From Candidatus Accumulibacter adjunctus (GTDB taxonomy: Bacteria; Pseudomonadota; Gammaproteobacteria; Burkholderiales; Rhodocyclaceae), in contig JFAX01000006.1 in assembly GCA_000585015.1 (NCBI GenBank), forward strand, positions 81,455-145,454: a stretch of 64,000 bases of DNA, written 5' to 3'. The stretch's first letter is position 1. Each line of letters opens with the position of its first letter. The translations under genes were made by a program, and so were the position numbers. The notes below the pieces were generated by a model. It made no database searches and was not told where the DNA came from. It saw nothing but the letters and a program-made list of their open reading frames with translations. This document shows positions 15,937 through 24,368 of the stretch, one piece after another.

Positions 15937-17637
15937 TCACACCTCGGTCCTGTAGCCGATGCGGAAGCCGCCCCAGTGGCGGCCCTTGACATGGATCGGC
16001 GCGGAAATGTCGTGCATCAGCTCGCCCGTGTCGCGGCGATAGGTCTGCAGCAGGAATGAATGCTCGTGAACGCCGCAACGCTTTCCGACCGGGTCGTCGA
16101 AGATGCGCTTGCTGCGATTGCGGACGAAATCGATCTTCTCGTCACCGGTCAGCGGTTGCGCAAACGCCCGGTTGTGCGTCGGCACATAGCCATTGCGGTC
16201 GATGCAGATGGCGTAGACGAGGCACTGGTGCTGTGCCAGCACCTGCTCCTGCAGTGGTGCCACGGCCTGGTCGGTAAACTCGTCGAAACGCGTCCGGTAC
16301 TTCTGCGGCCGGGTATTCGGCAGCGGCTGGTAGCGCTCGTCGAACAGATCGTCCAGGCCGATCCTGCCGGCATCGACGGCGCCGTCGAGGAGCTTGCCGA
16401 TGCTCCGGGCCGCCTCGGTGACGATGCCGGGCATGCGCGTATGAACGCCGACCGCGTGCTCACCGGCCGCCCCCAGCCGGAAGACATTGCCCACTTCCTT
16501 CAGGTTTTCGGCCAGGCACTCGACGTGGTCGACCGCCAGCAGCGTCTGCCCGCTGACCTCGCTGTTCGCCTCGGCCATCTGCCTGATGTTGCGCACATGC
16601 TCGGCGATGCTCGCGCCGGTGCGCGTCTGCAGGGCGACCGCAGCGGCGATCGCCTCGACCTTATCGAGTGTCTGCCGTGCCCCGCTGTTGATGCCGTCAA
16701 GCGCCTGTGCTGCCTGCCGTGCGAGTTCGGCACCCTTGCGCGCCTGACCGCTGCCGGCCTCGATGCTGGCAATCGCCGATTGTGTCTCGCCCTGGATGGC
16801 GGTGATCATCTGGCTGATCTCGCCGGTCGCCTGCGAAGTTCGTTCCGCGAGCTTGCGCACCTCGTCGGCGACGACGGCGAATCCACGCCCGTGCTCACCT
16901 GCCCGCGCCGCTTCGATGGCGGCATTGAGGGCCAGCAGATTGGTCTGGTCGGCGATTTCGCGAATCGTCTGGACAATGCCGCTGATGGCTCGGGATCGTT
17001 CGCCGAGCGCACCGACCACGGCTGCCGACTGGCTCACCGAGGCAGCGATCTGCTCCATCTCTGCCGACGCCATGCGGGCAATCGACATGCCGTCTCTGGA
17101 CAGACTGTTCGATCGCTCGGCGATACCCGCCGTTTCGCTGGCTTTCTCGCTCACCTCGTTCAACTGCAGGGTCAGACTGGCCATCTCGTCGGCAGTCGCC
17201 AAGGCGGCATCCCGCTGCTCGTTCGATCCGGCTGCCACCCGCCGGGCATCACCGATCAACTGCTGCGAAGCGGTGCCAACTTCGATCGAGTTGAACAACA
17301 GCTTGCCAACGATGATGGCGAAGCTCTCCATCAGCCGGTTGTAGTCGGCCGCAACGAGCGCCAGTTCATCCCCGCCGACGGCGGCTGCGCGTCTGGTCAG
17401 GTCGCCATCGGCATAGGTTCCCGTGATCACTGCCCGCAATCCTTGCAGCCGACGCAGCAGGCTGCGCTCGACGATCACGGACATGGCGACTGCAGCGAGG
17501 AGCGCGAGTCCCGTCGCCGGCAACCAGCCGGACATGCCGCCACCCAGGACGGAATGACCCAGCCAGCCAGCTGCGACCGTCAGCAGCACCATCAACAGCA
17601 GCGCCGCACGGATTTTCCACGCCAGTCCCATCATCAT
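15937..17637 (-). CDS. Methyl-accepting chemotaxis protein with C-terminal cytoplasmic sensor-like domain
   Basis: Chemoreceptor of 566 residues; GAGGAG precedes the first of three ATGs. Two membrane helices (about 10-30 and 36-57) are separated by only a few residues, so there is no periplasmic ligand domain. The signalling hairpin tip is at 227-266, including [21 protein letters not shown]. After the signalling coiled coil a 160-residue globular module follows (about 400-566), with [25 protein letters not shown] and [15 protein letters not shown], a pattern seen C-terminal to the signalling domain in a known receptor subgroup. The input is therefore probably cytoplasmic or relayed, not a periplasmic ligand. 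A sigma-28 promoter lies 42 bp upstream. Confidence 0.92.
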   Translation of the reverse strand: MMMGLAWKIRAALLLMVLLTVAAGWLGHSVLGGGMSGWLPATGLALLAAVAMSVIVERSLLRRLQGLRAVITGTYADGDLTRRAAAVGGDELALVAADYNRLMESFAIIVGKLLFNSIEVGTASQQLIGDARRVAAGSNEQRDAALATADEMASLTLQLNEVSEKASETAGIAERSNSLSRDGMSIARMASAEMEQIAASVSQSAAVVGALGERSRAISGIVQTIREIADQTNLLALNAAIEAARAGEHGRGFAVVADEVRKLAERTSQATGEISQMITAIQGETQSAIASIEAGSGQARKGAELARQAAQALDGINSGARQTLDKVEAIAAAVALQTRTGASIAEHVRNIRQMAEANSEVSGQTLLAVDHVECLAENLKEVGNVFRLGAAGEHAVGVHTRMPGIVTEAARSIGKLLDGAVDAGRIGLDDLFDERYQPLPNTRPQKYRTRFDEFTDQAVAPLQEQVLAQHQCLVYAICIDRNGYVPTHNRAFAQPLTGDEKIDFVRNRSKRIFDDPVGKRCGVHEHSFLLQTYRRDTGELMHDISAPIHVKGRHWGGFRIGYRTEV

Positions 17638-17679
17638 CGTCGTCTCCTCGTCGTCGCTGCAGCGCTCTTCATCATCAGC

Positions 17680-17706
17680 AATACGGCAGAAAACGCCCGA
17701 CCTTTA
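17680..17706 (-). promoter_or_regulatory. Sigma-28 (FliA) promoter for the chemoreceptor-cheVVYZA run
   Basis: On the minus strand: TAAAGGTC, 11 bases, GCCGTATT. This keeps the full TAAAG and GCCG cores of the FliA consensus with the exact N11 spacing and ends 42 bp before the receptor ATG. It probably drives the receptor and, since no terminator is evident until 10,626, the whole chemotaxis run. Confidence 0.75.
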
Positions 17707-17801
17707 GCGACTTCGCCAAATCGGTGAGGTCGCCGCCGCCGTTGCCCGCCAGGCGGCGCAACTGCGTCGCGACTGGCGCCACCTGCAGCGCGGCCCGGCG
17801 C

Positions 17802-19853
17802 TCACTCGGCCAGCGGTTCGTGGATCGTCACCCGCGCTGCACGGCCACGAACCGCCACGCGGTCAAGCTCGCGGCACGGCCAGTCGCCGAGCTGCTGCCG
17901 CGTCGCCTCACCGACGATCACCCCGGCCTCATAATGCGCCGACAGACCCTGCAAGCGTGCGGCCAGATTCACGGCATCGCCAAGCACGGTGTAGGCCCGT
18001 CGATGCCGCGAACCCATGTCGCCGACGACCATGACGCCGCTGTTGATGCCGATACCGATGCGCAGCGGTGGCCAGCCACGCACGGCCAGCAGCCGATTGA
18101 GGGCCGGCAACGCTGCCTGCATCGCCAGGCCGGCGGCAACCGCGTGCCGCGCGTGCAGCGGGTCGGCGACTGGCGCCCCCCAGAAGGCGACGATGGCGTC
18201 ACCGACGTACTTGTCGAGCGTTCCCCTGTGCGCCCGGATGACATCGGTCATCGCCGACAGGTAGTCGTTCATCATCGTCGCCAGCTCGTCGGCCGGCATC
18301 TGTTCGGCAATCGTCGTGAACCCACGGATATCGGCGAAAAGCACCGTCAATTCGGCACTGCGACCGCGCATGTCGTAGCGCTCGGGATCACGGCTCATCT
18401 CGTCCACCAGCTCCGGTGGTACGTACTGACCGAAGAGCGCCGTCAACCGGCGGCGGGCGCGCGACTCGACGAAGAAGCCGAAGAAGAGTTGCAGCGCCAG
18501 GAGCAGCAGCAGCAAACAGAGGCTGGCGGCAGCCGGCAGGACCAGCCCGACCGCTCCCCAGGCGAGCAGGATGAGGACGGCCAGCAGGACGACGAGCATC
18601 ACCGTCAGACCGACCGCAGCCTGGGGTGACAGTCGCGGCAGCAGTCGCAGCAACAGCAGAGCGAGAAGAGACAGCACGGCCACTTCGAGCAGCGTCGTCC
18701 AGGCTGGCGCGTGCGGCAGCGCTCCGGCGAGCAACCCGGCGAGCAGATTGGCATGTACCTCGACTCCCGGAAGCAGTTCATTGACTGGCGTGACCCGCTG
18801 ATCGAGCAAACCCGGAGCGCTGCTGCCGAGGAGAACGATCCGCCCGCGCAGGGCGTCGCCAGGCAGCCTGCCGGCGACGACGTCGGCCGCAGAGTGGTAG
18901 TGGAATCCTCCCGCCGCCCGGCGAAACGGCAGCAATACGGCGCCTTGGCGATCCACCGCGATGAGGCGCGAGCCGCGCGTGCTGTGCAACTCGATGGCGG
19001 TCAGCGGCGGCCCGGTGGTCTGCCCTGGCAGCGGGTCGGCGAAATGCAGCCGCAGAGCCGGATCACCGAGGAGCAGTCGCGCCATGATCAACGGCAGTGC
19101 ACCGTGGATCTGATCGGCATGCCTCGCCAGCAGCCAGCCGCGCCGAACCACTCCGTCAGGATCGACCGGTGCGCCAAGGAAACCGCCGCCCGCTGCCACC
19201 TGCTGCAGCAACGGCAGGTTGGCAGCATGACCCGGCCAGTCTGTCAGACCGGTTGCCTGAGCGCGCTCGCCAGCGTCGATCGGCAAAGCCGGCGGCAGCG
19301 CACCGCTCCTCGTCGCAGCCGCGCCGGTGGACAGGTGGAAACCAAGCACCACCGGATGTCGCCGCAGGACGTCGGCGAGTCGGCCATCGTAGTCGAGCGT
19401 CGGCCGCAGGCCTTCGACGGCGGCGCAAAAGGCAGCGTTCTGTCGCAGGGGCCCGCGTGTCAGTGCCTCCAGAACGGGCAACCCGGAGCTTTCGTCGGCC
19501 TCCGCCAGGATGAGGTCGAGACCGAGCAGCAGCGCACCGTAATCGGTGAAGATCCGTTCGATCAGCTCGGCCAGCCGGGCACGGTTCCACGGCCAGCGCC
19601 CGAGCTCGGCCAGCGAACGCTCATCGACATCGACGACGACGATGCGCTCATCGATCGGCGCCTGCGCAAACCAGCGCACGCGGGCATCGTACAAGGCCGC
19701 GTCGAGTCGGTTCAGGACATCGAGCTCGATGAAACGCAGGCTGTGCGCCGAGAGCACACCGAGCAGCAGCAGCCCAAGAAGACCGCGCCAACTGGCAACT
19801 GAGAGGCCCCGTCCGATCTTCGCCGCCCAGTCAGCGAAGCTTGATCTCGACAC
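17802..19853 (-). CDS. CHASE2 sensor / class III adenylate cyclase
   Basis: Membrane-bound nucleotide cyclase. An N-terminal membrane helix is followed by a large extracytoplasmic CHASE2 domain (IVVVDVDERSLAELGRWPW, then VPVNELLPGVEVHANLLAG), three hydrophobic helices, and a class III cyclase domain. Metal aspartates lie in VLFADIRGFTT and KYVGDAIVAFWG; the lysine before VGD and the aspartate in YTVLGDAVNLAARL favour ATP as substrate. I propose the GTG at 19853 (683 residues); an ATG at 19943 would extend 30 residues into the upstream OmpA gene, and neither has a clear ribosome site. It is coupled to the ompA-like and fecR-like genes, a combination known elsewhere for CHASE2 cyclases. Signal and output are unknown. 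Confidence 0.85.
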   Translation of the reverse strand: MSRSSFADWAAKIGRGLSVASWRGLLGLLLLGVLSAHSLRFIELDVLNRLDAALYDARVRWFAQAPIDERIVVVDVDERSLAELGRWPWNRARLAELIERIFTDYGALLLGLDLILAEADESSGLPVLEALTRGPLRQNAAFCAAVEGLRPTLDYDGRLADVLRRHPVVLGFHLSTGAAATRSGALPPALPIDAGERAQATGLTDWPGHAANLPLLQQVAAGGGFLGAPVDPDGVVRRGWLLARHADQIHGALPLIMARLLLGDPALRLHFADPLPGQTTGPPLTAIELHSTRGSRLIAVDRQGAVLLPFRRAAGGFHYHSAADVVAGRLPGDALRGRIVLLGSSAPGLLDQRVTPVNELLPGVEVHANLLAGLLAGALPHAPAWTTLLEVAVLSLLALLLLRLLPRLSPQAAVGLTVMLVVLLAVLILLAWGAVGLVLPAAASLCLLLLLLALQLFFGFFVESRARRRLTALFGQYVPPELVDEMSRDPERYDMRGRSAELTVLFADIRGFTTIAEQMPADELATMMNDYLSAMTDVIRAHRGTLDKYVGDAIVAFWGAPVADPLHARHAVAAGLAMQAALPALNRLLAVRGWPPLRIGIGINSGVMVVGDMGSRHRRAYTVLGDAVNLAARLQGLSAHYEAGVIVGEATRQQLGDWPCRELDRVAVRGRAARVTIHEPLAE

Positions 19854-20433
19854 GGCGATTGCGGGGCTCGGCGACGCCGTCCTCGGTAAAGACCACCGGC
19901 TCGCGTTCGCCCCGACCGACGACGCTGATCGCAGCGGGCGCAACGCCGGCCTGGATCAGCTGCTCTCGCCCCGCCTCGGCGCGGCGCAGCGACAGCCGGT
20001 CATTGGCCTCGGAGCTGCCGACGCGGTCGGTATGGCCGATGACGATGGCCTCCGGCGCGGGCAGGCTGGCGAGTTGCTCACGAATCATCGGCAACTTGCT
20101 GCGCGACTCGGGAGTCAGGACGGTGGTTCCGGTTTCAAAATGGACGACGTAGACGCGCGGGCGTGCCGGTTGCAGGTCGAGCAGCCGGCCATACGCATCG
20201 CGCACCATGCGTGCACTGCTGGTCAGCCTGTGCGGCGTGCCGCCGTGGACCTCGACCCCGCTGTATGGCTCGGAGAGCAGGATCTCGCCACCGGCAGCCG
20301 TCACCGAAAGCGCGCCGACGCGACCGTCCGGCCCGGGCAACAGCAGAACGTGGTCGGTCACTCGCGAACAGGCGACCGAACAGGTGGCGACTGCCAGCCA
20401 GACGACGCAGGGGACGATCCGGACGCAACTCAT
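19831..20433 (-). CDS. OmpA-family peptidoglycan-binding lipoprotein
   Basis: Outer-membrane lipoprotein of 200 residues. The signal peptide ends in a lipobox, VATCSVAC, with the acylated cysteine near residue 22. The C-terminal 100 residues form an OmpA-like domain: VHFETGTTVLTPESRSKL, the diaminopimelate-binding segment VIGHTDRVGSSEANDRLSLRRAEA, and the closing PRNRRVEIKLR. The region between (about 25-95) is of unknown fold. The start overlaps the fecR-like stop in an ATGA and the stop overlaps the cyclase start by 23 bp, so the three are one translational unit. Confidence 0.88.
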   Translation of the reverse strand: MSCVRIVPCVVWLAVATCSVACSRVTDHVLLLPGPDGRVGALSVTAAGGEILLSEPYSGVEVHGGTPHRLTSSARMVRDAYGRLLDLQPARPRVYVVHFETGTTVLTPESRSKLPMIREQLASLPAPEAIVIGHTDRVGSSEANDRLSLRRAEAGREQLIQAGVAPAAISVVGRGEREPVVFTEDGVAEPRNRRVEIKLR

Positions 20434-20882
20434 TCGCCTGCCCCGTGGGCTTCGATGATGAACTCGGTGCCCCTGATGCCGAGGACGACGTTCGGCGTCC
20501 TGAAGCTGACGTTCTCGGGAGTCTGCCTGGCCAGCAGACCAGTCACAACACTCAGCGTACCCTTCAGCAGCGTAGTCAGCATGTTGCCTTCGCGCGTCGT
20601 CGGGTCAAAGCGGAACTCGTTGATCAGCAGCGTGCTGTTCGGTCCCGCGGTGAGGAGGGTGTCATCCGCCAGCGTGATGCCCACCGCGCCGTCTGCACCC
20701 GTACGAACCCGGTCCCCGACATGCACCGGGCTGCCCACCTGCACCGGCTGCGTCAAACCGGCACGTTCCAGATTCACGCTGCCTTCGTAGCGCTTCACCT
20801 TGCCGATGCGCAGGCCCGCTTCGGCACTGGCAGTCATGGCGAAGAGGAGCAGCAGGGACGGCAACAGGTGGCGGAACCTCAA
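20430..20882 (-). CDS. FecR-domain periplasmic protein
   Basis: Small secreted FecR-domain protein, 150 residues. A TTG start at 20882 follows a strong AGGAGGG; no ATG lies in frame upstream nearby. The signal peptide (LLPSLLLLFAMTASAEA) precedes the FecR core: GSVHVGDRV-like segment GSPVHVGDRVRTGADGAVGI, then LRINE-like LLINEFRF and the C-terminal VVLGIRGTEFIIE. It has no sigma-factor or TonB partner here, so it is not a metal-uptake regulator; with the OmpA-like and CHASE2-cyclase genes it probably senses an envelope state. Confidence 0.85.
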   Translation of the reverse strand: MRFRHLLPSLLLLFAMTASAEAGLRIGKVKRYEGSVNLERAGLTQPVQVGSPVHVGDRVRTGADGAVGITLADDTLLTAGPNSTLLINEFRFDPTTREGNMLTTLLKGTLSVVTGLLARQTPENVSFRTPNVVLGIRGTEFIIEAHGAGE

Positions 20883-21048
20883 TCCCGGACCCTCCTTCCG
20901 GTCAGCCGAATCCGTGTCGAGAAAAGCTGGTCAGCGCTGTGCAAACCGAGCCCTGCCAGCATGTGCAGCCCCGCCCGGCAGCACTTGGCAGAGCGGCGTC
21001 GGCATGCTGCCGCACCGGCGTCACGGGCGCCCGGCATCCGGCTCGCGA

Positions 21049-21480
21049 TCAGCGCGCCCGATAGAGCAGGGTCGGATGGACCTCTTGCAGAATCTTCTGC
21101 ATCGCGCGGCGCCGCTGCAGGTTGAGAATGATCGGCGAGCGGGTGTTGGCGGCAATCGTGCCACCCGCCGCCGCGTCGCGATAGACGATGATCACCACCG
21201 CCGCATCCTCGGCACGCTCCAGCTCGAGTTGGGCGCAATCGGCATCGGACAGCTCGATCTCGTACTCGAGGTCGAGCGTCCCCGGGTCAACGATCGGAAA
21301 GGCAACGGCCACATCGTCCAGAGACTGCAGCCAGAAGACTGCCGGCTGCGGCCCTTCCTGGTGGAAGACCTTGAATCGCCGACAATCGGGAAAACCGGCA
21401 GGGCCAACGGCAAAGGTGAACACGCTGTCCGGATCGACCGGCACATCCTTGAGCCCAAAGCGCTCGAGATCAATCTTCAT
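21049..21480 (-). CDS. fliW: Flagellar assembly factor FliW
   Basis: FliW binds flagellin and, where present, CsrA, tying flagellin translation to its export. The 143-residue product starts [10 protein letters not shown] after GGGGGTAAGCG. It shows the family pattern: a phenylalanine-rich early strand (RRFKVFHQ), [21 protein letters not shown] near the middle, and the C-terminal [18 protein letters not shown]. It lies between the fecR triad and tex, away from the other flagellar genes and without csrA or fliC nearby. Assigned by pattern; I am fairly sure but not certain. Confidence 0.8.
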   Translation of the reverse strand: MKIDLERFGLKDVPVDPDSVFTFAVGPAGFPDCRRFKVFHQEGPQPAVFWLQSLDDVAVAFPIVDPGTLDLEYEIELSDADCAQLELERAEDAAVVIIVYRDAAAGGTIAANTRSPIILNLQRRRAMQKILQEVHPTLLYRAR

Positions 21481-21796
21481 CGCTTACCCCCAGTCATGGC
21501 AGTTCGAAGCAGCCGCCCGAAAGCGCCAATTTAACCTCTTTCATCGCCCGACGGCAATTCTCCTGGCGGCCAACCGCCGCCAGCGCAAGCCGGCCGACTT
21601 GAGTTTTGCCGCCGGATTCTGCATAGTCGTGCCGCTTCGTGGCGCGCTCCGCGCTCCCGGGGGAGATCCGGCAGCCGGGGGTCGGCGTCGCCGGCCTCTG
21701 CCTGCCGCCATTCCGTCGTCGCTGGCTGCCGTCACCGGACGTATCGTGCACCGCCAGCGCGAATCCACCGCCAGCCAACCAGGTCCCGTAGAGTCC
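21481..21796. other. Divergent intergenic region fliW / tex
   Basis: This 316 bp region must hold promoters for both genes. On the plus strand TTGAGT (21599-21604) and CATAGT (21622-21627) are spaced by 17 bp and could be a weak sigma-70 promoter for tex, leaving a leader of about 160 nt. Toward fliW I see only its GGGGG ribosome site and no sigma-28 or sigma-54 match. Frames running through it lack coding character. Confidence 0.4.
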
Positions 21797-24121
21797 ATGC
21801 CCCGCTTTGCAGATCGAGATGTCTCCCGCCTGATCGCGGCAAGAATCGCCGACGAGATCGGCTGCCACCCACAACAGGTTCTGGCAACCGCCGCCCTTCT
21901 CGACGAGGGCGCGACAGTCCCCTTCATCGCCCGCTACCGCAAGGAAGCGAGTGGCGGTCTCGACGACACCCAGTTGCGGCTTCTCGACGAGCGGCTCAAC
22001 TACCTGCGTGAGCTCGAAGAGCGGCGCAGCAGCATTCTCGCCTCGATCGACCAACAAGGCTGCCTGACGGCCGAACTGGCGGACGAGATCATCGCCGCCG
22101 AGAGCAAGCAGCGGCTGGAGGATCTCTACCTGCCGTACAAGCCGAAACGGCGCAGCAAGGCGCAGATGGCCCGCGAGGCCGGTCTCGCCCCGCTCGCGGA
22201 ACTGCTGCTGACGGCACCGACGCACTCGCCCGACACCGAGGCGGCGTGTCATCTGAACCCGGAGGCGGGTTTCGCCGACACGCGCAGCGTCCTCGATGGC
22301 GCGCGCCAGATCCTGATGGAGCGCTTCGCCGAGGAACCCGAGCTGCTGGCGGAACTGCGTGCCCATCTGGAAGCCCACGCGCACCTCAAGGCGACGGTCA
22401 TCAGCGGCAAGGAAAGCGAAGCTGCCAAGTTTCAGGACTACTTCGACTACGCCGAGGCGCTGCTCGCAATCCCCTCACACCGCGCTCTGGCGCTGTTTCG
22501 TGGCCGCAACGAAGGGCTGCTGCAACTCACGCTGCTGCTGGACAGCGAACTCGACCCTGCCCAGGCAGCGACGCGCAATCCCTGTGAAGCCCGCATCGCA
22601 GTGCGTTTCGGTGTTCGCGATGCGGGACGTGCGGCCGACAGGTGGCTTGCCGACACGGTTCGCTGGGCCTGGCGAATCAGGATCGCGCCGCACTTGGAGA
22701 CGGAGTTGCTGGGTGCGCTGCGCGAGCGCGCCGAAGCCGAAGCGATTCGCGTCTTTGGCAACAACCTGCACGACCTTCTGCTCGCCGCTCCGGCTGGCCG
22801 GCGGTCGACGATGGGCCTCGACCCGGGCCTGCGAACGGGTGTCAAGGTGGCGGTCGTCGACCCCACCGGCAAATTGCTCACGACCACCACGGTCTATCCG
22901 CACGAGCCACGCCGGGACTGGGAGGGAGCGTTGCACAGTCTGGCCGTCCTCGCACGGCAGCATCGGGTCGATCTGATCAGCATCGGCAATGGCACCGCGT
23001 CACGCGAGACCGACCGCCTGGTCGGCGAACTCATCCGGCGGCATCCGGAGATGCACCTCTGCAAGGTCGTCGTGTCGGAGGCTGGCGCTTCGGTCTATTC
23101 CGCCGCGGAGTACGCGTCGCGCGAGTTCCCGGACCTCGATGTCAGCCTGCGCGGCGCCGTGTCGATCGCCCGCCGCCTGCAGGATCCGCTCGCCGAACTG
23201 GTGAAGATCGATCCCAAGGCCATTGGCGTTGGCCAGTACCAGCACGACGTCAGTCAGAACCGCCTTGCCAAGGCGCTCGATGCGATCGTCGAGGACTGCG
23301 TCAATGCGGTCGGGGTCGAGGTCAACACCGCTTCGGTGCCGCTGCTCGCCAGTGTCTCCGGCCTCAGCGCGACACTGGCGGCGAACATCGTTGCCCACCG
23401 TGACCAACATGGTCCGTTCCGCAACCGCCAGCAACTGCGGGCAGTGCCGCGCCTCGGCGAGCGGGCCTTCGAACTGGCGGCCGGCTTCCTGCGCGTCGGC
23501 GAAGGCGACAACCCGCTCGACCGCTCGGCCGTACATCCGGAAGCCTATCCCGTGGTCGAGCGAATCCTCGCCGACACGCGAAGGAGCATTGCCGACCTGA
23601 TCGGTGACTCACGGACGCTGCGGGCGTTGCGGGCCGAGAAGTACGTCGACGAGCGCTTCGGGCTGCCCACCGTCACCGACATCATCAAGGAACTCGAGAA
23701 GCCGGGTCGCGACCCGCGCCCGGAGTTCCGTGTCGCCGCCTTCCGCGAGGGCGTCGAGACGATCAGGGATCTGCGACCGGGAATGATCCTCGAAGGCGTG
23801 GTCAGCAACGTCGCCAACTTCGGTGCCTTCGTCGACCTGGGCGTCCACCAGGATGGCCTGGTGCACGTCTCGGCAATCGCCGAGCGCTTCGTCAAGGACC
23901 CGCGTTCGGTGGTCAAGGCCGGCGACGTGGTGACCGTCAAGGTGCTCGAGGTCGACCTGGACAGGAAGAGGATCGCGCTCAGCATGCGCCTTGCTGACGA
24001 GCCGCCGGGTGTCGCCAGGATAGTGCCGGCAACGCCCTCCGGCCGCGGACGCCAGCGGCAACGGAAGCAACCCGAAGCAGCCAGCGCAATGGCCAGCGCC
24101 TTTGCCCGGCTGCGACAGTGA
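21797..24121 (+). CDS. tex: Tex family RNA-binding transcription accessory protein
   Basis: Tex is a nucleic-acid-binding protein that affects transcription and stress tolerance. From the ATG at 21797 the product has 774 residues, the normal length; the frame stays open upstream but the family N-terminus begins here (a conserved [17 protein letters not shown] follows near residue 45). Domains in order: helical Tex N-terminal region, the YqgF/RNase-H-like fold starting near 335 ([18 protein letters not shown]), helix-hairpin-helix motifs ([18 protein letters not shown]), and a C-terminal S1 domain (about 662-735: [19 protein letters not shown]). The end is a basic tail. Confidence 0.96.
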   Translation: MPRFADRDVSRLIAARIADEIGCHPQQVLATAALLDEGATVPFIARYRKEASGGLDDTQLRLLDERLNYLRELEERRSSILASIDQQGCLTAELADEIIAAESKQRLEDLYLPYKPKRRSKAQMAREAGLAPLAELLLTAPTHSPDTEAACHLNPEAGFADTRSVLDGARQILMERFAEEPELLAELRAHLEAHAHLKATVISGKESEAAKFQDYFDYAEALLAIPSHRALALFRGRNEGLLQLTLLLDSELDPAQAATRNPCEARIAVRFGVRDAGRAADRWLADTVRWAWRIRIAPHLETELLGALRERAEAEAIRVFGNNLHDLLLAAPAGRRSTMGLDPGLRTGVKVAVVDPTGKLLTTTTVYPHEPRRDWEGALHSLAVLARQHRVDLISIGNGTASRETDRLVGELIRRHPEMHLCKVVVSEAGASVYSAAEYASREFPDLDVSLRGAVSIARRLQDPLAELVKIDPKAIGVGQYQHDVSQNRLAKALDAIVEDCVNAVGVEVNTASVPLLASVSGLSATLAANIVAHRDQHGPFRNRQQLRAVPRLGERAFELAAGFLRVGEGDNPLDRSAVHPEAYPVVERILADTRRSIADLIGDSRTLRALRAEKYVDERFGLPTVTDIIKELEKPGRDPRPEFRVAAFREGVETIRDLRPGMILEGVVSNVANFGAFVDLGVHQDGLVHVSAIAERFVKDPRSVVKAGDVVTVKVLEVDLDRKRIALSMRLADEPPGVARIVPATPSGRGRQRQRKQPEAASAMASAFARLRQ

Positions 24122-24288
24122 CGGGACGAACGCTGCCTTTCGCGCAGGTCGCGAGAGACGAGGCACGACGCGGCCGAGCGTCCACCCTTGGCCAACCGCT
24201 GCGGACATGATGTGTCGGGCAAGCCGGATGCTTCGGTGCGCCGGGACGTCCCATTCTCGGGCTGCGACCCATGCTCCCGCCTGCGGAA

Positions 24289-24344
24289 CAGCGGCCAAAG
24301 CACCTGCACCAGCGGCCGCTTCAGGTGCCTTGCCGTGGCCGCTG
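24289..24344. repeat. Nested inverted repeat between convergent genes (possible bidirectional terminator)
   Basis: Outer arms CAGCGGCCA / TGGCCGCTG (9 bp, perfect) enclose inner arms GCACCTG / CAGGTGC (7 bp, perfect). It sits in the 247 bp gap between tex and the VanZ-acyltransferase gene, which converge. There is no T-tract on either side, so intrinsic termination is uncertain. Confidence 0.4.
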
Positions 24345-24368
24345 ACCGCCGCCGCTGCCCTGGCCCTG

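Noticed and set aside
16060..17727. 555-codon plus-strand frame opposite the chemoreceptor
   Set aside because: The chemoreceptor signalling hairpin is unmistakable on the minus strand and the plus frame lacks any known pattern.
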